Part shown: positions 24,523 to 32,834 of the stretch, in pieces
Numbering within the stretch: position 1 is the first letter of the stretch
How the letters are laid out: every line of letters starts with the position of its first letter
From: SHAN690 sp040221375
Lineage (GTDB): Bacteria; Bacteroidota; Bacteroidia; Flavobacteriales_G; Salibacteraceae
Length of the DNA: 35,495 nt
Direction of reading: 5' to 3'
NCBI GenBank assembly: GCA_040221375.1
Contig: JAVKEP010000033.1
Span: 1 to 35,495, forward strand
The notes under the pieces: generated by a model
What the model saw: only the letters and a program-made list of their open reading frames with translations
The model's database searches: none
What the model was told of the DNA's origin: nothing
Translations under genes and position numbers: made by a program

Positions 24523-24539
24523 CCTTAAATTCTATCCCC

Positions 24540-25361
24540 ATGAAGCACGTATTACTGGTTATCACAACACTGTTTCTCATGGTGTCAGCTTGTAAAAAGC
24601 CCGAAACCATCGAATGCGACGAGGCTACCATCTGCGTGCGAAACACTTCTGAAGATCAATTCGTGATCTACGGTTGGAATACCAATCTCACACCGGACAC
24701 GCTCTTTCCGGGCGAATGCGCTACTCGAACCGTCGAAGACGTGAGGGTAGAATTTGATCGGGCGGGAAACGTCGTGTCGTCAAGCACTTCCGCTGTCACA
24801 TTTCAAACAGGCGGCGCAGGATACATTTATGTTATCGACCAATGTTATATCGAAGTTGAAGCCCCTGGTGGCTATTGGGATCCACGCCAAGATTGCGATA
24901 ATGGGTCGTTTGATCCCCATATGGGTGAGTTGGATACCGACTGTGGTGGTTACTGCGATGAGTGTCCCGAACCCAGCATGAGTTGCACCCCAGAAACCAA
25001 CTACATCGATTGGGATGGACTGCTCGGCGCTGATGCGTCACTTGCCAATTCAGATTATTCCCAATTCTTTAGTTATTCCCATGACGCCAAGTTCACCTTC
25101 AGCAATGGTTTTGAACTTGAGGCCACATTCAACGTTGCTAAAATGCCCCCTGGTACGCGTCGGTTTGAAATCGGAAACGGCGATCACGAAATGACCATGA
25201 AGTACAATGAAGGCTGGGGGTTTTGGTACGCGAGCGAAGGACAAGATGTGTACTTATACAAGGATGCAGATGGGGGCTATCGCATGGTCTTCTGCGACCT
25301 AACCTTTACCAAGGATAACTTCACCGTCACGGCTTCCGCGGATCTCGCGCTTGAATATTGA
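24540..25361 (+). CDS. Lipoprotein with Cys-rich DCGG motif
   Basis: This 273-residue protein has a lipoprotein signal (LFLMVSAC, lipidated Cys18). Around residues 115-140 a cysteine cluster (CDNGSFDPHMGELDTDCGG, then YCDEC) follows the CxNGxxDxxETDxDCGGxC pattern found in many secreted Bacteroidota proteins, probably a disulfide- or calcium-stabilised linker. The C-terminal ~120 residues look like a beta-rich domain. The start is ATG 24540; an upstream ATG overlapping lspA is rejected, since it would add residues before the signal. It begins 17 bases after lspA and is probably the last gene of the ileS operon. The function is not known. Confidence 0.8.
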   Translation: MKHVLLVITTLFLMVSACKKPETIECDEATICVRNTSEDQFVIYGWNTNLTPDTLFPGECATRTVEDVRVEFDRAGNVVSSSTSAVTFQTGGAGYIYVIDQCYIEVEAPGGYWDPRQDCDNGSFDPHMGELDTDCGGYCDECPEPSMSCTPETNYIDWDGLLGADASLANSDYSQFFSYSHDAKFTFSNGFELEATFNVAKMPPGTRRFEIGNGDHEMTMKYNEGWGFWYASEGQDVYLYKDADGGYRMVFCDLTFTKDNFTVTASADLALEY

Positions 25362-25617
25362 GGTGCATAGTATTCTTCTTGCCCTGGCTCAATGGGCTTA
25401 TTCGGCTTGAAGCTCAGCGCCCGACCGCTGTGTCTGATTCCAAAACAATCCAACCTATCAAACTACTCGAGCTCTAACCAACCAAAGTAGTGGAGCGTGC
25501 GCGTAGACTCCTGGATGCACCTTGGGTGGCACATTTTGTGAAACGAATGCCGCCGTCGATTGTCACTGGGCTTACCATCCGTTGTTAAAAGCCAGGATGC
25601 GTTGAAATCTTAAGAGG
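25362..25617. other. Intergenic gap, no feature recognised
   Basis: These 256 bases separate two converging genes. No gene, tRNA or convincing terminator hairpin was seen. An 8-base inverted pair, AGGTGCAT (25361-25368) and ATGCACCT (25515-25522), is 146 bases apart and could be chance. Confidence 0.6.
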
Positions 25618-27372
25618 TCAGTTCGCCACAAATACCATTTTCTTCGAGTCAATCACCTGATCTCCGATCACAAGTGAATAGGAGTAGGTACCTACTTTAC
25701 CGTATCCGTGATGATAAACCACCTCATTCATTCCTAGCTGAATCACTTGCTCGTCTCGATGGATAAGGCGGCCATTTACATCGGTAACATGAATGGTCGC
25801 AAGCTTCGATGCGGGCATCTCGTGCACCAAAAAAGCGATGGTAGTGCTTTCGTCAAACGGATTGGGTCTATTTTGAAGGAGTTCGATGCCTTTCTTCTCT
25901 TCAGGGGCCTCATCTACTCCCACAATATCGATGAACTGCTCGGTTGAAAACAAGCTCTCAATTCCGTCTTCGTTCACTCCGCAAACACTGAAAAAATGCA
26001 TGAGACCAGGTGTGACTTCTACAGTAGTAGCATTCGTGTTCGTATAAAACAAGGTGTCGAAATCGTTTGTTTCCGTGCGGATTGCGATTCGGTACGGAGG
26101 TCCAGGACACCAATCGCCACCTGCGGTCACGCGTACTTGATGCCAATTAATTTGCTCGACCACAAACCCTCCGTCGAAGCATACGTTTTGGGCCAACATC
26201 ACCGCGGCATTTGCGTTGATTGCGGCGTTGCGTGCGAGGTAATTGAAATCGACGAAAAAACTATCCAATTGTCCGTCGCCATCTGTGTCCATCCCTAGCA
26301 CATCGTCGCTGGTGTGTTGCCGATCATCATAGCCGTTTCCATTGGATGCATCACCATGCTCATTGGCAGAAGTGAATCGAATTGCAGCATACCCTTGGCT
26401 CCGGAAGGGAATGTGATCTCCTCCGCGTCCTTGCCGGTCTTCTGCCGTCATGATCGTAATCTGATGAGGCACCTTCACGTGTTGGATCAGCTCCTCTTGG
26501 TACTGTAGCTTCACGTATCGAGCCAATTGCTTGTTTCTAGAACTAAACGTGCCGGATGAGAAGAGCCTAACCTGGGCGCTGTCGATGTCGTTTTCTCCCG
26601 GACACGATGGTGCAGAACTCGTCTTTCCGCAAAGGATGCCTCCGATCACATCGTTGTTCAATACCGCCTCAACAGGAATGCCATTCTCCTTGACAAAATC
26701 AGCCATCGCATCTGCCCCGTACAGTCCCTGCTCTTCCCCAGTAGTGAGCATGAATACGATGGTCCGTGAAAATGTGTACTTAGACATGACCCTGGCCAGC
26801 TCAAGGACCAAGGCGCTGCCGCTTCCATTGTCTTCCATTCCCTCAGCCGCACAATCAATGTCGCACGGCGTGTCACAACGACTGTCTAAGTGCGCTTCGA
26901 TGATCAACACTCCCGTCTTTGCGAGTCCGGGCTGATGCAGGCTAGTGCCCGGTAATACAGCCAAGACATTTCGGTGTTGGGAGACGCCACAAATTGTTTG
27001 ATCAAATTGCAAGTAGGCGGGAATCAACCTATCCTCGTTTTGTGAGCTGAACTGAGCGAATTTTTTGTGCGCCCATCGCCTGGCTGCACCGATTCCCCTT
27101 TCATTGGATACCGTATCTGATCCCGTGTTTCGGTTTTCGAATGCGCTCAATTGTTTCAAATAGCTATGCAATGAATCGGCGTTGATTCTGTCCGTGAGTT
27201 GGGAAGCAATTAAATGTGGGTCATCCACCACATTGCTCGCAGCGAAGTCTTCCGGGTCGTAGTTGCCCATGAGAACATCATTGGCAATTGGGTTGGTCAA
27301 TTCGATGTTGCTCTGGGCCATCGCGGCAAAACCGAGCATTGAAGTGCAGAAAAGGAGTAATAGATTCTTCAT
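25618..27372 (-). CDS. Secreted M28-family metallopeptidase with T9SS sorting domain
   Basis: This 584-residue exported protein has a signal peptide (LLLLFCTSMLGFAAMAQ). The M28 zinc peptidase core shows the di-zinc ligands and catalytic residues: His161 in AHLDS, Asp181 in EDNGSGS, the catalytic Glu213 and ligand Glu214 in TGEEQG, Asp241 in NNDVIGG, and His320 in GGDHIPF. HTSDDVLG (after 350) completes the set. A middle beta region (HQVRVTAGGDWCPGPPYRI) resembles a fibronectin type III-like fold. The C-terminal ~80 residues (LLQNRPNPFDESTTIAF ... GTYSYSLVIG) form a type A T9SS sorting domain, so it is secreted through the outer membrane. It most likely acts as an aminopeptidase on peptides outside the cell; its exact specificity is unknown. 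Confidence 0.92.
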   Translation of the reverse strand: MKNLLLLFCTSMLGFAAMAQSNIELTNPIANDVLMGNYDPEDFAASNVVDDPHLIASQLTDRINADSLHSYLKQLSAFENRNTGSDTVSNERGIGAARRWAHKKFAQFSSQNEDRLIPAYLQFDQTICGVSQHRNVLAVLPGTSLHQPGLAKTGVLIIEAHLDSRCDTPCDIDCAAEGMEDNGSGSALVLELARVMSKYTFSRTIVFMLTTGEEQGLYGADAMADFVKENGIPVEAVLNNDVIGGILCGKTSSAPSCPGENDIDSAQVRLFSSGTFSSRNKQLARYVKLQYQEELIQHVKVPHQITIMTAEDRQGRGGDHIPFRSQGYAAIRFTSANEHGDASNGNGYDDRQHTSDDVLGMDTDGDGQLDSFFVDFNYLARNAAINANAAVMLAQNVCFDGGFVVEQINWHQVRVTAGGDWCPGPPYRIAIRTETNDFDTLFYTNTNATTVEVTPGLMHFFSVCGVNEDGIESLFSTEQFIDIVGVDEAPEEKKGIELLQNRPNPFDESTTIAFLVHEMPASKLATIHVTDVNGRLIHRDEQVIQLGMNEVVYHHGYGKVGTYSYSLVIGDQVIDSKKMVFVAN

Positions 27373-27438
27373 AATGAACGGATTGGTTCAGAAAAATACA
27401 CAATTTCATCCAGCGCCGAGCGTCTGATTGTGAGGATG

Positions 27439-27446
27439 TACTTTCG
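27439..27446 (+). promoter_or_regulatory. -7 promoter element (TACTTTCG), leaderless arrangement
   Basis: One mismatch to TAnnTTTG (C for T at position 7). It ends 5 bases before ATG 27452, so the transcript would start at or next to the start codon, as for the element at 11581-11588. Confidence 0.4.
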
Positions 27447-27451
27447 CGCGG

Positions 27452-27760
27452 ATGAACACAACTCAAAGTACCCAGTTGAAGCGCTTCTTGTGGATTGGCC
27501 GCGCGGAGGCGATGTCTTTTCTCCTTTTGGTATTGGTCGCCATGCCCTTAAAATACATGATGGGACTCCCCCTGATGGTGAAGTACGTGGGTTGGGCGCA
27601 TGGCGTTCTTTTCATTGGATACATGATTCAGCTCATGTACGTCGCATACGTGCTCAAATGGGATGTGCTGAAAGTAATCTACGGATTCATAGCTGCCTTG
27701 ATTCCCTTTGGACCGTTCGTATTTGAGCGGAGTTTACGTGAAAAAGATCCTGGGATGTAG
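27452..27760 (+). CDS. DUF3817 small membrane protein
   Basis: This 102-residue protein has three hydrophobic helices (AMSFLLLVLVAMPLKYMMGL, GWAHGVLFIGYMIQLMYVAY, and VIYGFIAALIPFGPFVFE). The pattern RAEAMSFLLLVLVAMPLKY, the HG in the second helix, and IPFGPFVFERSL near the end match the DUF3817 family, whose function is unknown. A -7-like element sits 5 bases upstream of the ATG. It is read divergently from the M28 peptidase gene, and its 3' end converges on the lipoprotein/asd operon. No functional partner is suggested by context. Confidence 0.85.
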   Translation: MNTTQSTQLKRFLWIGRAEAMSFLLLVLVAMPLKYMMGLPLMVKYVGWAHGVLFIGYMIQLMYVAYVLKWDVLKVIYGFIAALIPFGPFVFERSLREKDPGM

Positions 27761-27777
27761 GCCTTTGGCTCAGCGCG

Positions 27778-28359
27778 TTACCGCGGTGCGACTAGCTTGT
27801 CCAGCCAATTGAGTAAATAAGCCTCTTCCTCTTGGGTTGGACAGATCGTCACCCAGTGCTCAGGTAACTTCATTCCATCAAAAGCCGCCTTTCCATACGC
27901 CGATAGCTGCACAAGGTTTTCTTCATAGTAGATGCGGTATGCGCGTGCCTCTGCCCGATTTCCTTGGTCGTCCAGTCGAATGAGTTTGGATTCGAGTAGG
28001 TATATTTCTCCCGCTCGGTCGAAATAGTACAGGTGTCGTTCTTGGGAATGAGATGCGCTGATCGAGGCCTCGATTTTGGCGGTGTCCTGACCGTCGCGTG
28101 TAATGCTAAATGTCAGCGACTTCTCCCCTTCTTTGCGGCTTCCTACCGTCGTTTCCAAGCCTGGATTGTTGTCGGTAATTTCCCTAACATCATCTAGGGC
28201 GGACTCCAATGGTTGGAGTAAAAACTGGCGGTCTTGAGTGGGGAGGCTTCGAACGATCGATTCTTTTTGGGTAGGCTTCATTTGCTCCATGGAGCCTTCG
28301 TCGCTACACGCAACCAGCATCATCGACGCAGAAAGCAAGAAGTAATGCAAGCGGGTCAT
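27778..28359 (-). CDS. Lipoprotein, conserved hypothetical, coupled to asd
   Basis: This 193-residue protein starts at ATG 28359, which gives a good lipoprotein signal (LHYFLLSASMMLVAC, lipidated Cys18). A longer frame to 28440 overlaps asd, is arginine/glycine-rich and non-family-like, and is rejected. The start overlaps the asd stop by ATGA (28356-28359), so translation is probably coupled to asd. The mature protein is beta-rich with stretches such as SLTFSITRDGQDTAKIEASI and RHLYYFDRAGEIYLLESKLI. It ends in a helical part (EEEAYLLNWLDKL). I do not recognise the family and see no metal or catalytic signature. Co-expression with lysine/threonine biosynthesis is likely just operon sharing. 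Confidence 0.78.
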   Translation of the reverse strand: MTRLHYFLLSASMMLVACSDEGSMEQMKPTQKESIVRSLPTQDRQFLLQPLESALDDVREITDNNPGLETTVGSRKEGEKSLTFSITRDGQDTAKIEASISASHSQERHLYYFDRAGEIYLLESKLIRLDDQGNRAEARAYRIYYEENLVQLSAYGKAAFDGMKLPEHWVTICPTQEEEAYLLNWLDKLVAPR

Positions 28360-29342
28360 GCGATCAAATCTTTTACCCTTTCTGCTATTTGAACGGCGTT
28401 CGTCGCCGCCCCTTTCCGAAGGTTGTCGGAAACCACCCACATGTTGAACGCATTGGGTCGACTTGCATCACGGCGTATGCGTCCAACAAAGACCTCGTCC
28501 TTCCCTTCGGCGTACAACGGCATGGGATAGGTGTTTGTTTCAGGCATGTCTTGCACTTTTACCCCCGGTGTATTAGCCATTGCGCTCCTGATCCCTGTCA
28601 GTTCAAATGGCCGCTTCGTCTCCACGTTAATTGATTCACTGTGCCCTCCTTTTACAGGAACCCTGACCACGGTAGCCGATACTTGAATGCCTTCATCGCC
28701 AAGAATTTTTCGAGTCTCATGGATGAGCTTTAACTCTTCCGTGGTGTTTCCGTCATCATCGAACTCCCCCCCATGAGGTATGCAGTTCATATCAATTGGA
28801 TAAGGGTACACCATCTTCACTTTTTCTCCTTTCCGCTCTCCTTCAAGCTGAGCCAAGGCATCTATACCAGTTCCCGAAACGCTTTGATACGTAGAAACAA
28901 CGAGTCGTTCGATCCCAAATGCCTTGTGAACATCACGCAGAGCCAAGACCATCTGAATGGTGCTGCAGTTGGGATTTGCAATGATCTTATCGTCAAGCGT
29001 AAGCTGGCTTCCGTTGATCTCGGGAACGATTAATTTCTTGTCGGCGTCCATCCTCCACGTGCTGGAATTGTCGATGACTACCGTTCCCGCCTGCGCAAAT
29101 TTTGGCGCCCATTCTCGGCTCGTCTTTCCTCCAGCAGAAAACAAGGCAATGTCTGGCTTCAATGAAACGGCTTGTGCTAAACCGATCACTTTGTGAGGCA
29201 GTCCGCCAAAGGTGATCTCCTTTCCAATAGAGCGCTCACTCGCAACCAAGAATAATTGAGAAATTGGAAAACTCCTTTCTGCCAAAACTTTGAGCATTAC
29301 GCTTCCCACCAAGCCTGTGGCGCCAATTACCGCTATTCTCAT
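28356..29342 (-). CDS. asd: Aspartate-semialdehyde dehydrogenase
   Basis: This 328-residue cytoplasmic enzyme converts aspartyl phosphate to aspartate semialdehyde with NADPH, feeding lysine/diaminopimelate, threonine, methionine and isoleucine synthesis. The Rossmann motif is GATGLVGS at 7-14. The catalytic Cys126 lies in NPNCSTIQ, and the active-site histidine lies in VPVKGGHSES. SYQSVSGTG-type residues (VSTYQSVSGTG) are intact. The length is normal for the bacterial enzyme. An exact -7 element (29370-29377) lies 27 bases upstream of the ATG. A lipoprotein gene follows with an ATGA overlap. Assignment is confident. Confidence 0.97.
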   Translation of the reverse strand: MRIAVIGATGLVGSVMLKVLAERSFPISQLFLVASERSIGKEITFGGLPHKVIGLAQAVSLKPDIALFSAGGKTSREWAPKFAQAGTVVIDNSSTWRMDADKKLIVPEINGSQLTLDDKIIANPNCSTIQMVLALRDVHKAFGIERLVVSTYQSVSGTGIDALAQLEGERKGEKVKMVYPYPIDMNCIPHGGEFDDDGNTTEELKLIHETRKILGDEGIQVSATVVRVPVKGGHSESINVETKRPFELTGIRSAMANTPGVKVQDMPETNTYPMPLYAEGKDEVFVGRIRRDASRPNAFNMWVVSDNLRKGAATNAVQIAERVKDLIA

Positions 29343-29369
29343 TGTGAAATTTGCAATTTAATCGAAGCG

Positions 29370-29377
29370 CAAAAGTA
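29370..29377 (-). promoter_or_regulatory. -7 promoter element of asd (TACTTTTG)
   Basis: An exact TAnnTTTG match on the minus strand, 27 bases before the asd ATG, with a TTTG 16 bases upstream that could be the -33 element. A leader of about 20 bases is predicted. Confidence 0.5.
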
Positions 29378-29409
29378 GCACATTTACCAAGGTCAAACTC
29401 CCTATAACC

Positions 29410-32400
29410 ATGGCATTGAGGACGCTATTCTTATTGGTAATTTTCTACCCCGCACATTGTTTTTCTCAATTCGTAGATGATTTCTCGGACGGAAATCTAA
29501 GTGCAAATCCGACATGGCGGGGAGACACCTCGTCGTTTGTGATTTCCTTCGAGGGCGAACTTCAAAGCAACGCACCTTCTGTTTCTGACACGGCTCATCT
29601 ATTCACCCCATTTAATCCTGATATTGACGATACGCTGCGGTGGCTTTGGTCTTGGCGGCTTGAGTTCTCTCCCAGCAACAACAATTGCAGTCGGGTATTT
29701 TTAATGGCATCCGATTCAAATCTTCTCGAAGGACACGGCTACTTCATCCACCTCGGTAAAAACGGGAGCGACGATGTGCTGGAATTTTACCATTTCGAGA
29801 ACAGCGCCAAGGAGCTTTTACTTTCCGGTAGCACCAACCTGTCTGATAGTCCCCACCGTCGGATTGAGGTGACTCGATACCCCACAGGCCTTTGGCAAGT
29901 ACAAAGCGCTGAACCGGACGGGCAGTATACCCTCGAAGGTTCTGTGGCCGACACACAGTCCACTGCTTCCAGCTTCTTTGGTGTGTGGTGCAAGTACACC
30001 TCGAGCAACAGCACCTCATTTTTCTTCGACAACTTCGAGGTCGACTCTACCATTCTGGACACTATACCCCCGAAAATAACCCTTGCTATGGCAACTGGAG
30101 CTCATCGATTAAAATTGGACTTCGATGAACAGCTGGACCCATCGACTGCGCTAACCGTTTCGAACTACCAGCTCGTCAACGGCTCTTCTCTCCCCTCAGC
30201 GGTAGCCTTAGACACGATCGACTCTAGCTCCGTCTTATTGACCTTCCTCGACAGTTTTCAAGTAGGAAAAGAACTCCTGATTACTGCCTATAACATTGCA
30301 GACCGGTCTGGAAACGCTCATGCGGAACAATCATTTGAGTTCGTCTACTTTGATTGGCTCGTTCCCCGCTTTCATGACGTCGTAATCAATGAAGTGATGG
30401 CGGACCCTACGCCGAGCGCCGGGTTGCCTGAGGTCGAGTTCATTGAGTTATACAATACCTCGGGGAGGTACATTCAGCTGGACAGTTTCGCCGTCGGTGA
30501 CGCTACCTCCACCTCGGTTCTTCCACCGGGCTTGTTCATCGGGCCTAAAGCGTATGTAATTCTCTGCGACGAGGTAGACACCCTGGCGATGCACTCCTTT
30601 GGAAAAATAGTGGGAATATCGGGGTTTCCAAGCTTGAACAACAGTGGCGATGACGTCGTTCTAAGGCGCCCTGGAACCTTGTTGGACTCCATCCACTACG
30701 ACCAGACTTGGTACGGAAATGAGTTGAGTGAGGCAGGCGGATATGCATTGGAAAGAATCAATCCCTATCGTCCGTGCAGCGAAGCGCAAAATTGGAGGGC
30801 GTCTCTCTCAACTTCAGGAGGCACCCCGGGAGCGCAAAACAGCCTTTACACTATTTCTCCTGACACCACCGCGCCGGTTGTGCAAAGCGCAGCGGCATTG
30901 AGCTTCGAACGTCTCTCATTGCAGCTGAGTGAAGCTTTGGATACGGGACAGTCGTTCGAGTCGGCGCTCATCCTCGACGGCCACTCGCTAACCGTGACAC
31001 ACCTTGCCAACACCGTCATCAAGGCGGATGTTTATCCACCCTTAACCGAAGGGGTTGCATACAACTTAGAACTCCAGAACCTGTACGACTGCAGCGGTAA
31101 CAAGCTGTCAGATACGACCATCATCATTGGGGTGCCCGTTTCTGCTGAGCCTTTCGACCTGATTATCAACGAAATTCACGCGAATCCAACCGAGCTTGGC
31201 CCCTTGCCGAATGCCGAGTTCGTCGAACTTTTTAACCGTACGAACCGCCTTATATCGACCGACCTGCTTCAATTGGCAGATCAGACTTCTGTAGCCAAGC
31301 TTCCGGCCATTGCCTTACCCCCTAAATCCTACGCCATCGTTTGCGCGAGCAAAGACGCCTCCCTCTTTGATGGGTTGGTCCTGCCGGTTTCTTCTTTTCC
31401 GAGTTTGAATAACAGCGGGGATCACTTGAGGCTATTGTTGCTAGAGTCGGTGATCGATGACGTGATGTACAGCAGTGAATGGCACCGCGATGAGCTGAAA
31501 AAAGGCGGTGGTTGGTCCCTTGAACGCGTGGATCCCGATGCGCTCTGTAAAACGGACAGCAATTGGTATTCCAGCAACTCGGTTACTCAAGGCACCCCCG
31601 GGAAGGTGAATAGCGTCTATAAGTCGCTGCCCGATTCTCCGCTAACCATTGAGGCGCTGTATTTCTCTGAGGCTGAAAAGCTCAGTCTGTTATTCGATCG
31701 CCGGGTCGACACCTCGAGTATTCATGGAGCTTACCTCAATGGGCGATATGTCGACATCCATTTTACCGCCAATGCTCAAGCGGCTGGCATTACACTAGAC
31801 AGCGTCGCCTCCAAAGGCCAAACTTACTCCCTCGATATTTACGAGATCTCAACATGCGCCGGCATACCGTTTTCTCCACTGTCTGCTTCTACTTACTTAG
31901 CCAACGGTGGTGATGTCCTCATCAATGAAATCCTTTTCCACGCCAGGGACGGCGGTACGGAATTCGTCGAGCTGATCAATACTACCGCCCATAACATCCC
32001 GCTCCAATCTTGGTCATTCGCATCTGACATCCAAGGGTCGGCTACCTCTTTTCCAGTGACAAACCGGCTCCTTGAAGTGGGTCCCGGTGAAATAATCGCA
32101 TTTCATGAGAATAGAGAAAGCCTGGAGCTGAATTATCCTTTGGCGGAATCCCAACAACTGTTCGAAACCCAACTACCAAGCCTTCCTAATGATGCAGGTC
32201 GATGCTATTTACTCAACCCATTCGGTGAGGTAATGGATAGCTTGTACTACTTTACGGATATGCACTTTGCGCTGATCACAGACCCCGAAGGAGTTTCGCT
32301 CGAGCGGCTTTCCACAAATCGTGCCTCGATGGACAAAGGAAACTGGCATTCTGCGTCGAGTACTGACAACTACGGAACCCCCGGGTACGTGAATTCACAG

Positions 32401-32739
32401 TTCCTCGATTCAGAGACGGATAGGGGATCCGTTTGGCTGTCGAGTACGCATGTTTCACCTGACAATGATGGCTTTCAGGACGTGGTAAATGTTGAATTTT
32501 CTGGCCTCAGCCCTGGATATTCTGCCACCGTTCGCGTTTTTTCTCAAGACGGTGCCCCGATTCGAACCGTGGCTTCAAATCGGCTTGTTGGCAATCGGGG
32601 AACCATTAGCTGGGACGGCTCTACCGACCTTGGAAAGGCCGCAGAGCTCGGGATACACCTCATTTTGGTGGAGTTATTTGACATGAAAGGACAGCATAAG
32701 CGATATCGTTTGCCCGTGGTTGTAGCCGGGAATTTGTAG
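29410..32739 (+). CDS. Secreted multidomain protein with three LTD and Ig-like repeats
   Basis: This 1109-residue exported protein has a signal peptide (LFLLVIFYPAHCFSQ). After an N-terminal concanavalin-like domain (FVDDFSDGNLSANPTWRGDT, about 22-215), three similar modules follow, each an Ig-like domain (around 220, 500 and 740) and a lamin-tail (LTD) domain beginning DVVINEVMADPTPS (about 323), DLIINEIHANPTELG (about 583) and DVLINEILFHARDGG (about 835). Each LTD opens with the same [VL]INE core and includes EFVEL or EFIEL. The C-terminus (VSPDNDGFQDVVNVEF ... ISWDGSTDLGKAAELGIHL) is a FlgD-like Ig fold of the kind used by Bacteroidota surface proteins as a secretion and attachment tail. 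It is likely surface-exposed; no catalytic site is seen. Confidence 0.85.
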   Translation: MALRTLFLLVIFYPAHCFSQFVDDFSDGNLSANPTWRGDTSSFVISFEGELQSNAPSVSDTAHLFTPFNPDIDDTLRWLWSWRLEFSPSNNNCSRVFLMASDSNLLEGHGYFIHLGKNGSDDVLEFYHFENSAKELLLSGSTNLSDSPHRRIEVTRYPTGLWQVQSAEPDGQYTLEGSVADTQSTASSFFGVWCKYTSSNSTSFFFDNFEVDSTILDTIPPKITLAMATGAHRLKLDFDEQLDPSTALTVSNYQLVNGSSLPSAVALDTIDSSSVLLTFLDSFQVGKELLITAYNIADRSGNAHAEQSFEFVYFDWLVPRFHDVVINEVMADPTPSAGLPEVEFIELYNTSGRYIQLDSFAVGDATSTSVLPPGLFIGPKAYVILCDEVDTLAMHSFGKIVGISGFPSLNNSGDDVVLRRPGTLLDSIHYDQTWYGNELSEAGGYALERINPYRPCSEAQNWRASLSTSGGTPGAQNSLYTISPDTTAPVVQSAAALSFERLSLQLSEALDTGQSFESALILDGHSLTVTHLANTVIKADVYPPLTEGVAYNLELQNLYDCSGNKLSDTTIIIGVPVSAEPFDLIINEIHANPTELGPLPNAEFVELFNRTNRLISTDLLQLADQTSVAKLPAIALPPKSYAIVCASKDASLFDGLVLPVSSFPSLNNSGDHLRLLLLESVIDDVMYSSEWHRDELKKGGGWSLERVDPDALCKTDSNWYSSNSVTQGTPGKVNSVYKSLPDSPLTIEALYFSEAEKLSLLFDRRVDTSSIHGAYLNGRYVDIHFTANAQAAGITLDSVASKGQTYSLDIYEISTCAGIPFSPLSASTYLANGGDVLINEILFHARDGGTEFVELINTTAHNIPLQSWSFASDIQGSATSFPVTNRLLEVGPGEIIAFHENRESLELNYPLAESQQLFETQLPSLPNDAGRCYLLNPFGEVMDSLYYFTDMHFALITDPEGVSLERLSTNRASMDKGNWHSASSTDNYGTPGYVNSQFLDSETDRGSVWLSSTHVSPDNDGFQDVVNVEFSGLSPGYSATVRVFSQDGAPIRTVASNRLVGNRGTISWDGSTDLGKAAELGIHLILVELFDMKGQHKRYRLPVVVAGNL

Positions 32740-32800
32740 TTTTTTCCTGCGTTCTGCATCTTATTAAGGTTTACGTAACACTCAACCGAACCATGTTTAT

Positions 32801-32808
32801 CAACTTTG
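32801..32808 (+). promoter_or_regulatory. Weak -7-like element (CAACTTTG) before the last gene
   Basis: One mismatch to TAnnTTTG (C for the first T), 26 bases before ATG 32835. A short gap of 95 bases separates the two LTD-protein genes, so this may be the promoter of the second. Confidence 0.3.
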
Positions 32809-32834
32809 CACTTCAAACAAATCAAACGGATACA

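Noticed and set aside
25361..25522. 8-base inverted repeat around the 25362-25617 gap, possible mobile-element ends
   Set aside because: There is no transposase, no target duplication, and the length is short enough to be chance.
28360..28440. Longer start for the lipoprotein gene after asd
   Set aside because: It overlaps asd, is arginine/glycine-rich, and hides the signal peptide; ATG 28359 gives a clean lipoprotein signal and an ATGA overlap.
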